Positions 34,976-43,820 of a DNA stretch of 64,000 nucleotides are shown here, one piece after another. Each line of letters starts with the position of its first letter. The first letter of the stretch is position 1. This DNA is from Gudongella sp046224405. Lineage in GTDB: Bacteria > Bacillota > Clostridia > Tissierellales > Tissierellaceae. A program made the translations under genes and the position numbers. The stretch is taken from assembly GCF_046224405.1 (NCBI RefSeq), contig NZ_JBJXRK010000002.1, positions 1-64,000 of the forward strand, in the 5' to 3' direction. The notes beneath the pieces are model-generated. The model saw nothing but the letters and a program-made list of their open reading frames with translations, had not been told where the DNA came from and made no database searches.

Positions 34976-35473
34976 CTAGTCCTCTTTTCTGGCACACTCC
35001 GAATCTCTGCCCGTCAGGATTTCAAGTCCATGGTCCACACTGTCAAGGCAAAACTCCAGGGATTCCCTGACAGCCTTGGGACTTCCAGGTAGGTTTATTA
35101 TGAGAGTATTACCCCTGATTCCGGCAGTTGCACGGGAAAGCATAGCCCTTGGGGTGATCTTTAGGCTGAAGTATCTTATGGCTTCTGTGATTCCAGGTGC
35201 CATCCTTTCACATACCTGGATAGTGGCCTCTGGCGTAACATCCCTTTTGCTGAAGCCAGTTCCCCCTGTTGTGAGTATCAGCTCAACATCCAGGTTATCA
35301 GCCATATTGATCATTTCCTCCGCCAAAAGGTCCTTTTCATCAGGCAGGATCACCTGCCTGATGACCTGATAGCCCTTCTGCTCCACCATTTCCTTTATTA
35401 CAGCTCCGGATACATCCTCTCTATGTCCAGTTGCTCCCTTGTCGCTTGATGTTATTATACCCACTCTAAACAT
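34976..35473 (-). CDS. mogA: Molybdopterin adenylyltransferase (MogA/MoaB family)
   Basis: 165 residues with TTGGTGFSKRDVTPEA, the MPT-binding loop, and NLPGSPKAVRE. Activates molybdopterin by adenylylation before MoeA. The ATG at 35473 follows GGGGAGG. MoaB-type naming is equally possible because the two families differ little in sequence. Confidence 0.93.
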   Translation of the reverse strand: MFRVGIITSSDKGATGHREDVSGAVIKEMVEQKGYQVIRQVILPDEKDLLAEEMINMADNLDVELILTTGGTGFSKRDVTPEATIQVCERMAPGITEAIRYFSLKITPRAMLSRATAGIRGNTLIINLPGSPKAVRESLEFCLDSVDHGLEILTGRDSECARKED

Positions 35474-35475
35474 TT

Positions 35476-35970
35476 CTAGCCTCCCCACGGAAGTGTCATA
35501 TACTCCTTCATTCTTCTGTCATACTCTGCTTTGAATAGCCTTTCGTGACCTTCCTCCCATTTGGAAAGCTTTTGGAATATTTTCTTGATACCTTCATCAT
35601 CAGCATTCTGGGCTGCATTTTCATAAAACTCCTTGTAGTCCCTTTCAATAAGGTAGGCCATCCTGAGAATAGTCAGGTCTGGGATATCGGACTCCCTTAG
35701 GGTTGCCTCTATGTGCTCCGATTCCTCTCTGGCCTTGAAGATGTCCTCTTCCCGTTCCATCACCTGGTCACTTGTATCGAAGGTCTCGTTTTCCAAGTAG
35801 CTGTCCAGCTGCTTTTTAAGGTACTCGTAATGCTCCATTTCAGTTTCTGCCAAGGTGAGGAACAGCTTCCTTGTGGTGGCATTTGAAAACTTGTCAGCCT
35901 TCTCTTTGAAAAAGTTGCTCCCATCAAGCTCCATCTGCATTGCATATTTAATTACCTGCTCGTATTTCAT
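35476..35970 (-). CDS. Ferritin-like (rubrerythrin-type) diiron protein
   Basis: 164 residues of helical bundle with ligand pairs ELDGSNFF, AETEMEHYEYL, LIERDYKEFY and KWEEGHERLF, i.e. the four Glu and two His pattern of ferritin-like diiron proteins. No C-terminal rubredoxin domain is present. It is encoded between fdhF and mogA in a cluster needing anaerobic Fe-S and Mo enzymes, so it may protect formate dehydrogenase from peroxide or oxygen. The ATG at 35970 is preferred (AGAGGTG at 6 nt). Confidence 0.85.
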   Translation of the reverse strand: MKYEQVIKYAMQMELDGSNFFKEKADKFSNATTRKLFLTLAETEMEHYEYLKKQLDSYLENETFDTSDQVMEREEDIFKAREESEHIEATLRESDIPDLTILRMAYLIERDYKEFYENAAQNADDEGIKKIFQKLSKWEEGHERLFKAEYDRRMKEYMTLPWGG

Positions 35971-35981
35971 CCTATTCACCT

Positions 35982-38651
35982 CTATGCTTTCTCAATTCTT
36001 ACTGCGGCTACCTTCAGTTCAGGAATCTTGGCTATTTCGTCAATCGCACTATTGGTAAGTATATTGGCCTTTCCTTCAGTGTAGTGGAATGGCATGAACA
36101 CAACCCCATCATCTATTATGTCAGTTATAAGGGCGGTTGTTTCAACCTCTCCACGTCTTGAATATATCCTGACTCTGTCGCCATCTTCAATTCCAAGCTT
36201 GTTGGCTGTGACTTCATTTATTTCCACGTATGAATGAGGTGCCAATTTGTTCAGGCCATCCTCTCTACCAGTCATGGTCATTGTATGGTAATGGTACAAT
36301 ATCCTTCCGGTTGTAAGGATCAATGGATATTCATCACTTGTAATCTCGGCACTTGCCACGTGCTCTGCAGGCATGAATAGTCCCCTCCCCCTTGCGATTG
36401 CAGCCTTGTGAAGATACTTTGTACCGGGGTGATTCTCATCAAGAACCGGCCATTGAAGACTCTCCCTCTCAAGCCTCTTGTATGTCACCCCTCTGTAGGA
36501 TGGAGTCAGGGATGCAATCTCTGCCATTATCCTGGCAGGATGTGAGTACCTAGTTTCATCTCCCATCCTGTTCATTATATCCATAAGGATTATCCAGTCT
36601 GCCTTGGCTTCTCCCGGTGCATCCACTGCCTTTCTGACCCTCTGGATTCTTCTTTCGGTGTTTGTGAAGGTTCCATCCTTCTCTGCAAACGCTGCAGCTG
36701 GAAGGACAACATCTGCCATTGCTGCAGTCTCTGTCAGGAATATATCCTGAACAACCAGAAAGTCTACATGCTGGAGAACGTGGTCTACATGGTTGGTGTC
36801 AGGGTCTGATACCATTGGATTCTCTCCCATGATATACAGGAACTTCACCTGGTCCTCCTGGATTGCCTTGAACATTTCCGTTATGGTAAGTCCCACCTTG
36901 CTGGATAGCTTGCTACCCCAACTGTCCTGGAACTTGTCCAGTACCTCAGGCTTGAACACCTTCTGGTAGCCTGGAAGGTCCGCGGGTAGTCCACCCATGT
37001 CACAAGCTCCCTGAACGTTGTTCTGTCCCCTGAGGGGATTGACTCCTGCTGATTCAACTCCCACATTTCCACAAAGTAGAGCAAGGTTTGAAATGCTCAT
37101 TACAGCATGGGTCCCTGTTGTATGCTGCGTCACTCCCATGGTGTAGTAGATTCCGGCCTTGGCAGCCTCACCATATATCTCTGCAGCCTTTATGATATCC
37201 TGGGGATTCAAACCGCAAATCTCTGCAACCCTTTCAGGGGTGTAGCCCTTGACAAGTTCCTTCAACTCTTCGTAGTTCTCTGTTCTCTCATTGATGTAGG
37301 ATTCATCCTGAAGCCCCTTCTCAATGATCACATGCATAAGCCCGTTCAACAGGGCGATATTTGTTCCCGGCTTTAGCTGAAGGAAAACATCAGCATATTC
37401 CGCCATCTCAATTCTTCTTGGGTCCGCCACTATCATCTTTGCTCCAGCTTTTCTAGCCTGCTTCATTATGGCAGCTATTACTGGATGGTTTTCTGATGTG
37501 TTTGAACCTATTATGAATATTGCATCTGTATTCTTGATCTCCTGAATGCTGTTTGTCATTGCTCCGCTTCCCAGTGTGATTGCAAGACCTGCAACCGTTG
37601 AAGCATGTCAGAGGCGGGCGCAGTGGTCAACGTTGTTGGTACCCAGGGTTGACCTGAACAGCTTCTGGAACATATAGTTATCCTCATTTGTACATCTTGC
37701 CGAGGTCAGACCTGCAAATGCATCAGAGCCGAATTCTCCCTTCACCTCTTTCATCTTTGAGGTGATCACATCCAAGGCTTCTTCCCAGGTCGTCTCAACA
37801 AGGACTCCATTCTTTCTCACCATTGGCATTTTAAGCCTGTCCGGATGAGAAAGGAAGTTATATGAGAACTTGCCCTTAACACACAACAGTCCTTCGTTGT
37901 GGGCATCAAACGCAGGCTGAACCTCAACTATTTCGTTTCCCTTTACCTTAAGGTCCATTTGGCAGCCCACTCCGCAGTAGGAGCATGTTGTTCTGACAGT
38001 CCTGGTCTCCCAGTGTCTGAACTTCTTCTTGCTCTTTGGTTCAAGGGCTCCCACAGGGCAAACTGAAACACAGTTTCCGCAGGATACACAGGTTGAATTT
38101 TCAAGCCCTTCTCCGAAAGGAGTGGATACAAGGGTATCAAATCCCCTGTTTTCAAAACCAATGGCATTGGTTCCCTGAAGCTCATCGCATACCCTGACAC
38201 ACAAGCCACAAAGGATGCATTTTCTGGCATCAAATGTATAAAAGGGATTTGTGTCATCAAAATATGGCTTGCTCATTTCCCATCTGTAGGTTCCTTCTGT
38301 GATTCCATACTCGTAGCAGTAGTCCTGAAGCTTGCATCCACCCGATTTCTCACAGGTGAGACACTCCAGCGGATGGTTGGATATTAGCATGTCAAGTAAG
38401 TCCTGTCTTGCCTTTACAACCCTTTCGCTATGAGTATGTATTACCATTCCTTCCCTCACCTGGGTTGTGCAGGCTGTGTGAAGCTTTCCCCAGCCCTCTA
38501 TCTCCACCTGGCAAAGTCTGCAGGATCCGGAGGGAACAAGCCTTTCATCATTGCACAGTGCGGGGATATCTATCCCTATTTCACTGCAGGCTTTAAGGAC
38601 AGTTGTGCCTTTTTCAAATTCATAGTCTTTACCGTTTATTGTTACCTGCAT
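35982..38651 (-). CDS. fdhF: Selenocysteine-containing formate dehydrogenase catalytic subunit
   Basis: Read through the in-frame TGA at 37608-37610 as selenocysteine 348 (DHCARL-U-HASTVAG), giving 889 residues. Domains: [2Fe-2S] (C33, C44, C47, C61), Cys3His [4Fe-4S] (H93, C97, C100, C106), two [4Fe-4S] (C145-C155 and C188-C198), the Mo-proximal [4Fe-4S] (C223, C226, C230, C257), then the molybdopterin and MGD-binding domains. A SECIS hairpin follows the TGA. This N-terminal cluster extension belongs to the NAD/ferredoxin-linked type, as FdhF2 of Clostridium acidurici (known electron-bifurcating enzyme). Starts directly at the stop codon of the HylA-like gene. It interconverts CO2 and formate in the cytoplasm with W or Mo bis-MGD. 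Confidence 0.95.
37578..37610 (-). promoter_or_regulatory. SECIS element and selenocysteine codon of fdhF
   Basis: After UGA (37608-37610), 11 nt precede a stem GGUUGCA/UGCAAUC (37590-37596, 37578-37584) capped by GGUCU. The 11-nt distance and the loop match the E. coli fdhF SECIS as I know it. SelB should bind here. Confidence 0.93.
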
Positions 38652-39608
38652 CTACTCTTCCCCCTCTCCACTGTTGTTGGATCCTTCAAGTCGTTCTATT
38701 TTCTCAAGGAGCTCAGTGATTTGAAGAGCCTTATCCCATGTTGTCTTCTCAAACGATTTGTCCAGCTTTCTATATGGCGCATCCGGGTTATCCAGATACT
38801 TAAGCTCAGTTGTAAGTCTTCCCTTCAGACACAATGGTCTCCCGTTTGTTGGTGCCTTAGCAACCACTGAAACAGGTTTTCTGTCCATGGATCTCACTTC
38901 AAATTCACATCCGTATTCACAGGCCTTACAACCCACAATTTTAGTTTCTGCCTCCCAGGATCTGATTTTTCCCATGTCCCTCTTGTCAACGAGAGCACCC
39001 ACTGGACAGACTGCAACACAGCGGTTGCAGGAAACACAAGGAGATTCCTCAATTGACTCATCCGCTCCAAATATGACCCTGGTCTCGTAGCCTCTTTCCG
39101 CAAATGATAGCACCTGTCTGTCGGATACCTGGGCACAGGTCATAACGCATTTTCCGCAAAGGATACACTTGCTGTTGTCCCTCAATATGTATGGACTGGT
39201 TGTATCCAGAAGCTGGGGTCTCATTTCACCCTCGTGTTTTCTAAAATTCACATCATATCTGTATGCATAGCCCTGCAGCAAACATTCCCCTGCCTTGTGA
39301 CAGGTCAAGCAGTCATTTGGATGGCTGTCCAAAAGCATCTGTAGGGTCTGCTTCCTGTTCCAGACCACCTTTTCAGTTTCAGTGTGAACAACCATTCCAT
39401 CCTTAACCAGGGTGGAACAGGCTGTCTGAAGCTTCTTGCTTCCCTCTATCTCAACAATGCACATCCTGCATGCCCCGAATATTTCAAGGGTCTCATCATA
39501 GCATAGGGCAGGAATATCGATTCCCACAGTTTTCGCTGCCTGCAGGACGGTCAGCTGATTTGATACCTCAGCTATTTTACCATCTATTGTTAGCTTTACT
39601 GTACTCAT
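38652..39608 (-). CDS. Iron-sulfur electron-transfer subunit (HylA-like)
   Basis: 318 residues that look like the N-terminal third of FdhF on its own: [2Fe-2S] (C36, C47, C50, C64), Cys3His (H96, C100, C103, C109), two [4Fe-4S] (C148-C158, C191-C201), and a fifth site C227, C230, C234, C260 copying the Mo-proximal cluster. There is no molybdopterin domain. This matches HylA of the hylCBA-fdhF2 bifurcating formate dehydrogenase (known). It wires the diaphorase to the catalytic subunit. Probably derived by duplication of the fdhF 5' part. Confidence 0.9.
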   Translation of the reverse strand: MSTVKLTIDGKIAEVSNQLTVLQAAKTVGIDIPALCYDETLEIFGACRMCIVEIEGSKKLQTACSTLVKDGMVVHTETEKVVWNRKQTLQMLLDSHPNDCLTCHKAGECLLQGYAYRYDVNFRKHEGEMRPQLLDTTSPYILRDNSKCILCGKCVMTCAQVSDRQVLSFAERGYETRVIFGADESIEESPCVSCNRCVAVCPVGALVDKRDMGKIRSWEAETKIVGCKACEYGCEFEVRSMDRKPVSVVAKAPTNGRPLCLKGRLTTELKYLDNPDAPYRKLDKSFEKTTWDKALQITELLEKIERLEGSNNSGEGEE

Positions 39609-39623
39609 ATTCTTCCTCCAATG

Positions 39624-41204
39624 CTATATTATTGAAATGGCATCCACAGGACACACATCGTAGCACGCCCCACATTTTATGCATATTGACTGATCTATGT
39701 GGTGCATTTCCTTGACCTTTCCTGTGATGGCTACTACAGGACATACCTTGGCACATCTTGTACAACCTATACATCCCTCAGTTATCTCGTATTTTATAAG
39801 GGCCTTGCAGCTCTTGGCAGGGCAGCTCTTTTTCTTAATATGGGCCTCGTACTCATGTCTATAGTACTTTATTGTTGTAATTACCGGGTTTGGTGCTGTC
39901 TGTCCAAGCCCACAAAGTGATGTTGAGCTTACGGTTTCAGAAAGCTCCTCAAGTCTCTCAATGTCACCTTCCACTCCCTCACCCTTTGTGATCCTATCAA
40001 GTATCTCATACATCCTCTTGGTCCCTTCCCTGCACGGAACACATTTTCCACAGGATTCCTCAACGCTGAAGTCAAGGAAGAACTTTGCAATATCAACCAT
40101 ACAGGTGTTTTCATCCATTACAACCATGCCGCCCGAGCCCATTATGGACCAGATCTTGCCCAATGACTCAAAGTCAACAGGAGTATCTATAAGCTCTGCA
40201 GGTATACAGCCTCCAGATGGTCCTCCAGTCTGAACAGCCTTGTATTCCTTTCCATCCTGAGCTCCACCACCGATGTCAAAAACAATCTCCCTAAGGGTCA
40301 TTCCCATGGGCACCTCAACTAGTCCTGCATTTTCAACCTTCCCAACCAGTGCAAAGACCTTTGTTCCAGGAGATTCCTCGGTTCCTATTCCCCTAAACCA
40401 CTTTGCACCCTTATTCATTATTACTGGTACATTGGCAAGGGTTTCAACGTTGTTGATTATTGTTGGCTTGCCCCATAACCCCTTGTGGGCTGTCCTATGT
40501 ATCTTTGGACGAGGCATTCCCCTTCTTCCCTCGATAGACTCCATGAGGGCTGTTCCTTCTCCGCAAACAAAAGCTCCTGAGCCCAGTCTCAGCTCTATGT
40601 CAAAATTAAATCCTGTACCGAAGATGTTCTTGCCCAAAAGACCATACTCCCTGGCCTGGTCTATGGCTATTTGGAGCCTTTTTACCGCCATGGGGTACTC
40701 AGCCCTTACATATATGTAGCCCTGGTCTGAGCCTATTGCATAGCCTCCAAGAGCCATTCCCTCAAGCACGCTATGTGGGTCCTTCTCAAGGATTGACCTA
40801 TCCATAAATGCACCAGGGTCTCCTTCGTCTGCATTACAGATTATGTATTTCTTGTCAGCCTGGTACTTGTATGCCTCATTCCACTTTCTTCCTGTGGGGA
40901 ATCCTGCTCCTCCTCTACCTCTAAGCAAAGATTCTGTAATCTCATCCACCACATCTCCTGGCTCCAGCTCTGTCAGAGCCTTCAGAAGGGCAAAATAACC
41001 ATCGAATGCTATGTATTCATCAATATTTGTGGGATCGATTATGTCACAGTTCTTAAGGGCAATTCTCACCTGCTTCTTGTAATACTCACCCTTTAATACA
41101 ATATCCTCTCCCCTAAACTCAACCCTGTCACCTTCCAGCAGATTTTCTACCAGGGATGGCTTGATTTTTCCCCTTATTTCAAACAGCTTCTCCTTTGTTA
41201 TCAT
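39624..41204 (-). CDS. NuoF-like diaphorase subunit (HylB-like)
   Basis: 526 residues. The FMN and NADH site is in RGRGGAGFPTGRKW and GSGAFVCGEGTALM, the N3-type [4Fe-4S] in SCGKCVPCREGTKRM...C, and a C-terminal 2[4Fe-4S] ferredoxin domain (CIGCTRCAKVCP, CIKCGACYDVCP) is added. This arrangement fits HydB/HymB/HylB subunits in which flavin-based bifurcation between ferredoxin and NAD(P) occurs. The N-terminal thioredoxin-like [2Fe-2S] domain of many HydB proteins is mostly missing, so electron entry may rely on the separate NuoE-like protein. Confidence 0.92.
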   Translation of the reverse strand: MITKEKLFEIRGKIKPSLVENLLEGDRVEFRGEDIVLKGEYYKKQVRIALKNCDIIDPTNIDEYIAFDGYFALLKALTELEPGDVVDEITESLLRGRGGAGFPTGRKWNEAYKYQADKKYIICNADEGDPGAFMDRSILEKDPHSVLEGMALGGYAIGSDQGYIYVRAEYPMAVKRLQIAIDQAREYGLLGKNIFGTGFNFDIELRLGSGAFVCGEGTALMESIEGRRGMPRPKIHRTAHKGLWGKPTIINNVETLANVPVIMNKGAKWFRGIGTEESPGTKVFALVGKVENAGLVEVPMGMTLREIVFDIGGGAQDGKEYKAVQTGGPSGGCIPAELIDTPVDFESLGKIWSIMGSGGMVVMDENTCMVDIAKFFLDFSVEESCGKCVPCREGTKRMYEILDRITKGEGVEGDIERLEELSETVSSTSLCGLGQTAPNPVITTIKYYRHEYEAHIKKKSCPAKSCKALIKYEITEGCIGCTRCAKVCPVVAITGKVKEMHHIDQSICIKCGACYDVCPVDAISII

Positions 41205-41216
41205 GGCACTCTCCCC

Positions 41217-41702
41217 TTAATTGTATTTAGAAAGTATCTCTTTAATATCGTCCTTCTTTACCTTTGCGTATACGTCTTCATTCACCAAAATTACAGGCGC
41301 TATACTGCAATCTCCAACACATCTTGCTGATGCGATTGAGAATATCTCATCCTTTGTGGTCTCTCCGGACTTGATCCCAAGCTGGGTCTCTATTTCCTCA
41401 AGGATGCTTTGGGCACCCTTTACATAGCAGGCCGTCCCAAGACATACACTGATCTTGTTCCTCCCTGTTGGTATAAATGAAAACTGTGAATAAAAGGTTG
41501 CAACCCCGTAAATCTCAGCCATTGGAATGGACAGCTTACGGGAAATGACTTCCAGCATCTCCTTTGGCAGGTAACCAAACACATCCTGTGCTCGCTGCAG
41601 CGAAGGCATCAATGGCCCGGGAGTATCTTTCTTAGAATCCAGAAATTCCCTGAAGGCTTGAATCTGTTCCTTGTTCTCTTCCATGTCAAACTTGAACTCC
41701 AT
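41217..41702 (-). CDS. NuoE-like [2Fe-2S] subunit (HylC-like)
   Basis: 161 residues with the thioredoxin-like [2Fe-2S] ligands CLGTAC and CVGDC. The N-terminal helical part PGPLMPSLQRAQDVFGYLP is typical. First gene of the formate dehydrogenase operon, with GAGGAGG before the ATG. With the HylB-like and HylA-like subunits it forms the NAD(P)-linked module. Confidence 0.94.
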   Translation of the reverse strand: MEFKFDMEENKEQIQAFREFLDSKKDTPGPLMPSLQRAQDVFGYLPKEMLEVISRKLSIPMAEIYGVATFYSQFSFIPTGRNKISVCLGTACYVKGAQSILEEIETQLGIKSGETTKDEIFSIASARCVGDCSIAPVILVNEDVYAKVKKDDIKEILSKYN

Positions 41703-41888
41703 TTTTTCTCCTCCTCATAAATATGTAATGTAATTTGATTTTTCTTCATTTAGTTGAAAATTATATACCCTTTTAGCGTATAATATTAGGGAGAGATTGT
41801 CAATGATATCTGAATTTTATAAATTCGGCTGTATATTGCTTGTTTAAGCCATCAGAGCGCTTTTTAGGTGCAAAAAGGAGTTGTAAGA

Positions 41889-42176
41889 ATGCTAGATCAG
41901 TACTTAATTTACACTGTCATTATCTATATGATATTTATAAACCTGGTGTCACTTTTGCTTTTCAGGACGGATAAGCAACTTGCAAGGAAGGGGAAGAGAA
42001 GAATAGCAGAGAAAACCCTGTTCTTATCAGCCATCCTCGGCGGAGGCCCGGGCGCTGTCCTTGGGATGCATCTTTTCTCCCACAAAACAAAAAAGGCAGC
42101 CTTCCAGCTGGGGCTACCCTTGATTGCAATAGTTAATGTGGTCCTTGTTATGATGGTTCTTAAGGATCTGGTATAG
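41889..42176 (+). CDS. DUF1294 membrane protein
   Basis: 95 residues with a hydrophobic first helix, the FRTDKQLARKGKRRIAEKTL basic loop, and LGGGPGAVLGMHLFSHKTKK followed by a last helix, characteristic of DUF1294. The ATG at 41889 has AAGGAG upstream. Divergent from the formate dehydrogenase operon; function unknown. The 186-bp shared region has AT-rich -10-like sequences but no clear operator. Confidence 0.85.
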   Translation: MLDQYLIYTVIIYMIFINLVSLLLFRTDKQLARKGKRRIAEKTLFLSAILGGGPGAVLGMHLFSHKTKKAAFQLGLPLIAIVNVVLVMMVLKDLV

Positions 42177-42211
42177 CTATCTTATTTTGCAAACATCGGG
42201 GACAAACATCG

Positions 42212-42276
42212 GGGACGGTTCTTTTTGTTTTTTGGTATCTGGGTTTAGAACAAATTAAAACAAAAAGAACCGTCCC
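42212..42276. repeat. Palindromic REP-like element GGGACGGTTCTTTTTGTTTT
   Basis: 20-bp arms at 42212-42231 and 42257-42276 are perfect inverted copies. A short direct repeat ACATCGGGGAC occurs just before (42193 and 42206 area). It fills the gap between two convergent genes. GGGGACGGTTC-type palindromes are dispersed elements in many clostridial genomes (general knowledge). It may also serve as a terminator. Confidence 0.8.
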
Positions 42277-42287
42277 TACTGTTTTTG

Positions 42288-42998
42288 TTACCTGCACATT
42301 CTTACAAAGAAGTTGAAGATTTCCTGATGCTCAGGGTATTTTGGTGCAATTGCCTCTGGGTGATACTGCACTGCCAGAATAAACCTTTCATTGGTGGATT
42401 CAATGGATTCTACAATTCCATCAGGAGCCCTTGATGTGACCTTGAGGTCCCTGCCAATATCCTTGATTGCCTGGTGGTGCTCTGAATTTACGTGGACAGT
42501 ATCTTTCCCGTAGATCTCCTTCATTATGGACTCCTCTTCAATACTGATCGAATGATAAACCTCCTCTGGATTGTAGCCAAACGAGTGGCCACCAACATTC
42601 TCCACCTGACTGTAGATGTCCTGATAGAGGGTCCCACCCAGGGCTATGTTTACAAGCTGAAGTCCCCTGCAAATACCCAGTATAGGAATTCCTGCCTCAT
42701 ATGCCTTGTCAAAGAGGACAAGCTCAAGCTGGTCCCTTTCGTGGGTAATTTCAACAACCTGCTTGATTGGCTCCTCCCCAAACCTTTGTGGCCAAACGTC
42801 ATGCCCCCCTGTGAATACAATTCCATCAAGGATTTTGCCATATTCTGATATGGTCTTTTCATCTGTTACCGAAGGAATAATAAGGGGCACACCACCTGCC
42901 TTAAGAACTGCATTAAAATAAAAGTCATTGATCGTATTGACCTTCTTCCCCTTTATATTTGCCTGAATACATGTAATACCGATTAAGGGCTTTTTCAT
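42288..42998 (-). CDS. Gamma-glutamyl-gamma-aminobutyrate hydrolase-type class I amidotransferase (peptidase C26)
   Basis: 236 residues from the ATG at 42998 (GGAGGTG upstream). Catalytic triad: nucleophile Cys in GICRGLQ, and His and Glu in QYHPEA. FTGGHDVWP is the family's TGG-D site. It would hydrolyse a gamma-glutamyl amide, as PuuD does. One base separates it from the alpha/beta-hydrolase gene. Substrate unknown; the distant gamma-glutamylcysteine ligase is a speculative link. Confidence 0.88.
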   Translation of the reverse strand: MKKPLIGITCIQANIKGKKVNTINDFYFNAVLKAGGVPLIIPSVTDEKTISEYGKILDGIVFTGGHDVWPQRFGEEPIKQVVEITHERDQLELVLFDKAYEAGIPILGICRGLQLVNIALGGTLYQDIYSQVENVGGHSFGYNPEEVYHSISIEEESIMKEIYGKDTVHVNSEHHQAIKDIGRDLKVTSRAPDGIVESIESTNERFILAVQYHPEAIAPKYPEHQEIFNFFVRMCR

Positions 42999-42999
42999 C

Positions 43000-43767
43000 C
43001 TACACCTCCGCCATTTTAATATCCAACCATTTCCCCATTTCCTCAAGCATATTTGTAGTAACGAAGTGATCCAGATTCTTGTAGGAAACCATCCTAAGAC
43101 CACCCTCAACCCTGTGAAGCTCACGGAGCTTCTCGTAAAAATCCCTTTGGGGAGTTATTTCAACCATTGAATCGGCTTCCCCATGGAGTATAAGAATCGG
43201 TCTGTCCAAAAGATTGTCTATGCTTTTCAAGGGGTTCCTGTCCTCAATCTCCTGCTCAAGCTCCTTGAACTCCTTGGTCATATGGACATTTAAACTCCTC
43301 TTGAATTCCTCGTTGCTTTCCAGCCAACTGAAGGATCCATTTAGGATAATGCAGGTTCTGATATCCTTGTTCTCAGTAAAGATTCCAGCTGATGTAAATC
43401 CTCCCATGGAATGACCTGCAACAGCTATTCTTTCTGGATCAGCCTCCAGCTGTTCTACGGCATAGGTCTTTATTTTCTCCCATTCGTTCAGGTTGTTCAA
43501 CACAACCCTCCAGAAGAAGCCTGAGTTTTCAGAAGCGGCATAATCAAGTTCACCTCTCTCACCATGGTGCATGGCATCTGGAATGATAACCTGATATCCC
43601 AGACCTGCAATCACCGAGCCCCGAAATTCCTGGTGCTCCTTGCTTGAACTCCAGCCGTGATAGAATACAACCGTAGGATAGGTGTCCATATCCAATTTTG
43701 GCTTGAGGACAATGGCCGGAACTCCATCAATATCTATGTTTGCCTTCGTAATGTTAATAAACTTCAT
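43000..43767 (-). CDS. Alpha/beta-hydrolase (esterase-like)
   Basis: 255 residues from the ATG at 43767 (AGGAGG at 6 nt). FYHGWSS oxyanion loop, nucleophile Ser in VAGHSMGGFTS, acid in LHGEADSMV, and His in KNLDHFVTT. No signal peptide, so cytoplasmic. Resembles YitV/FrsA-type small esterases. Substrate not known. Tight coupling to the amidotransferase suggests one pathway. Confidence 0.85.
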   Translation of the reverse strand: MKFINITKANIDIDGVPAIVLKPKLDMDTYPTVVFYHGWSSSKEHQEFRGSVIAGLGYQVIIPDAMHHGERGELDYAASENSGFFWRVVLNNLNEWEKIKTYAVEQLEADPERIAVAGHSMGGFTSAGIFTENKDIRTCIILNGSFSWLESNEEFKRSLNVHMTKEFKELEQEIEDRNPLKSIDNLLDRPILILHGEADSMVEITPQRDFYEKLRELHRVEGGLRMVSYKNLDHFVTTNMLEEMGKWLDIKMAEV

Positions 43768-43820
43768 TTTCATCCTCCTGGTTTCAAAAATACTTGTCTC
43801 TGATTCAATATATACCAATG

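Noticed and set aside
37608..37610. In-frame TGA in the formate dehydrogenase gene as a nonsense mutation or split gene
   Set aside because: It sits at the catalytic selenocysteine position, the reading frame and conserved sequence continue without break, and a SECIS hairpin follows.
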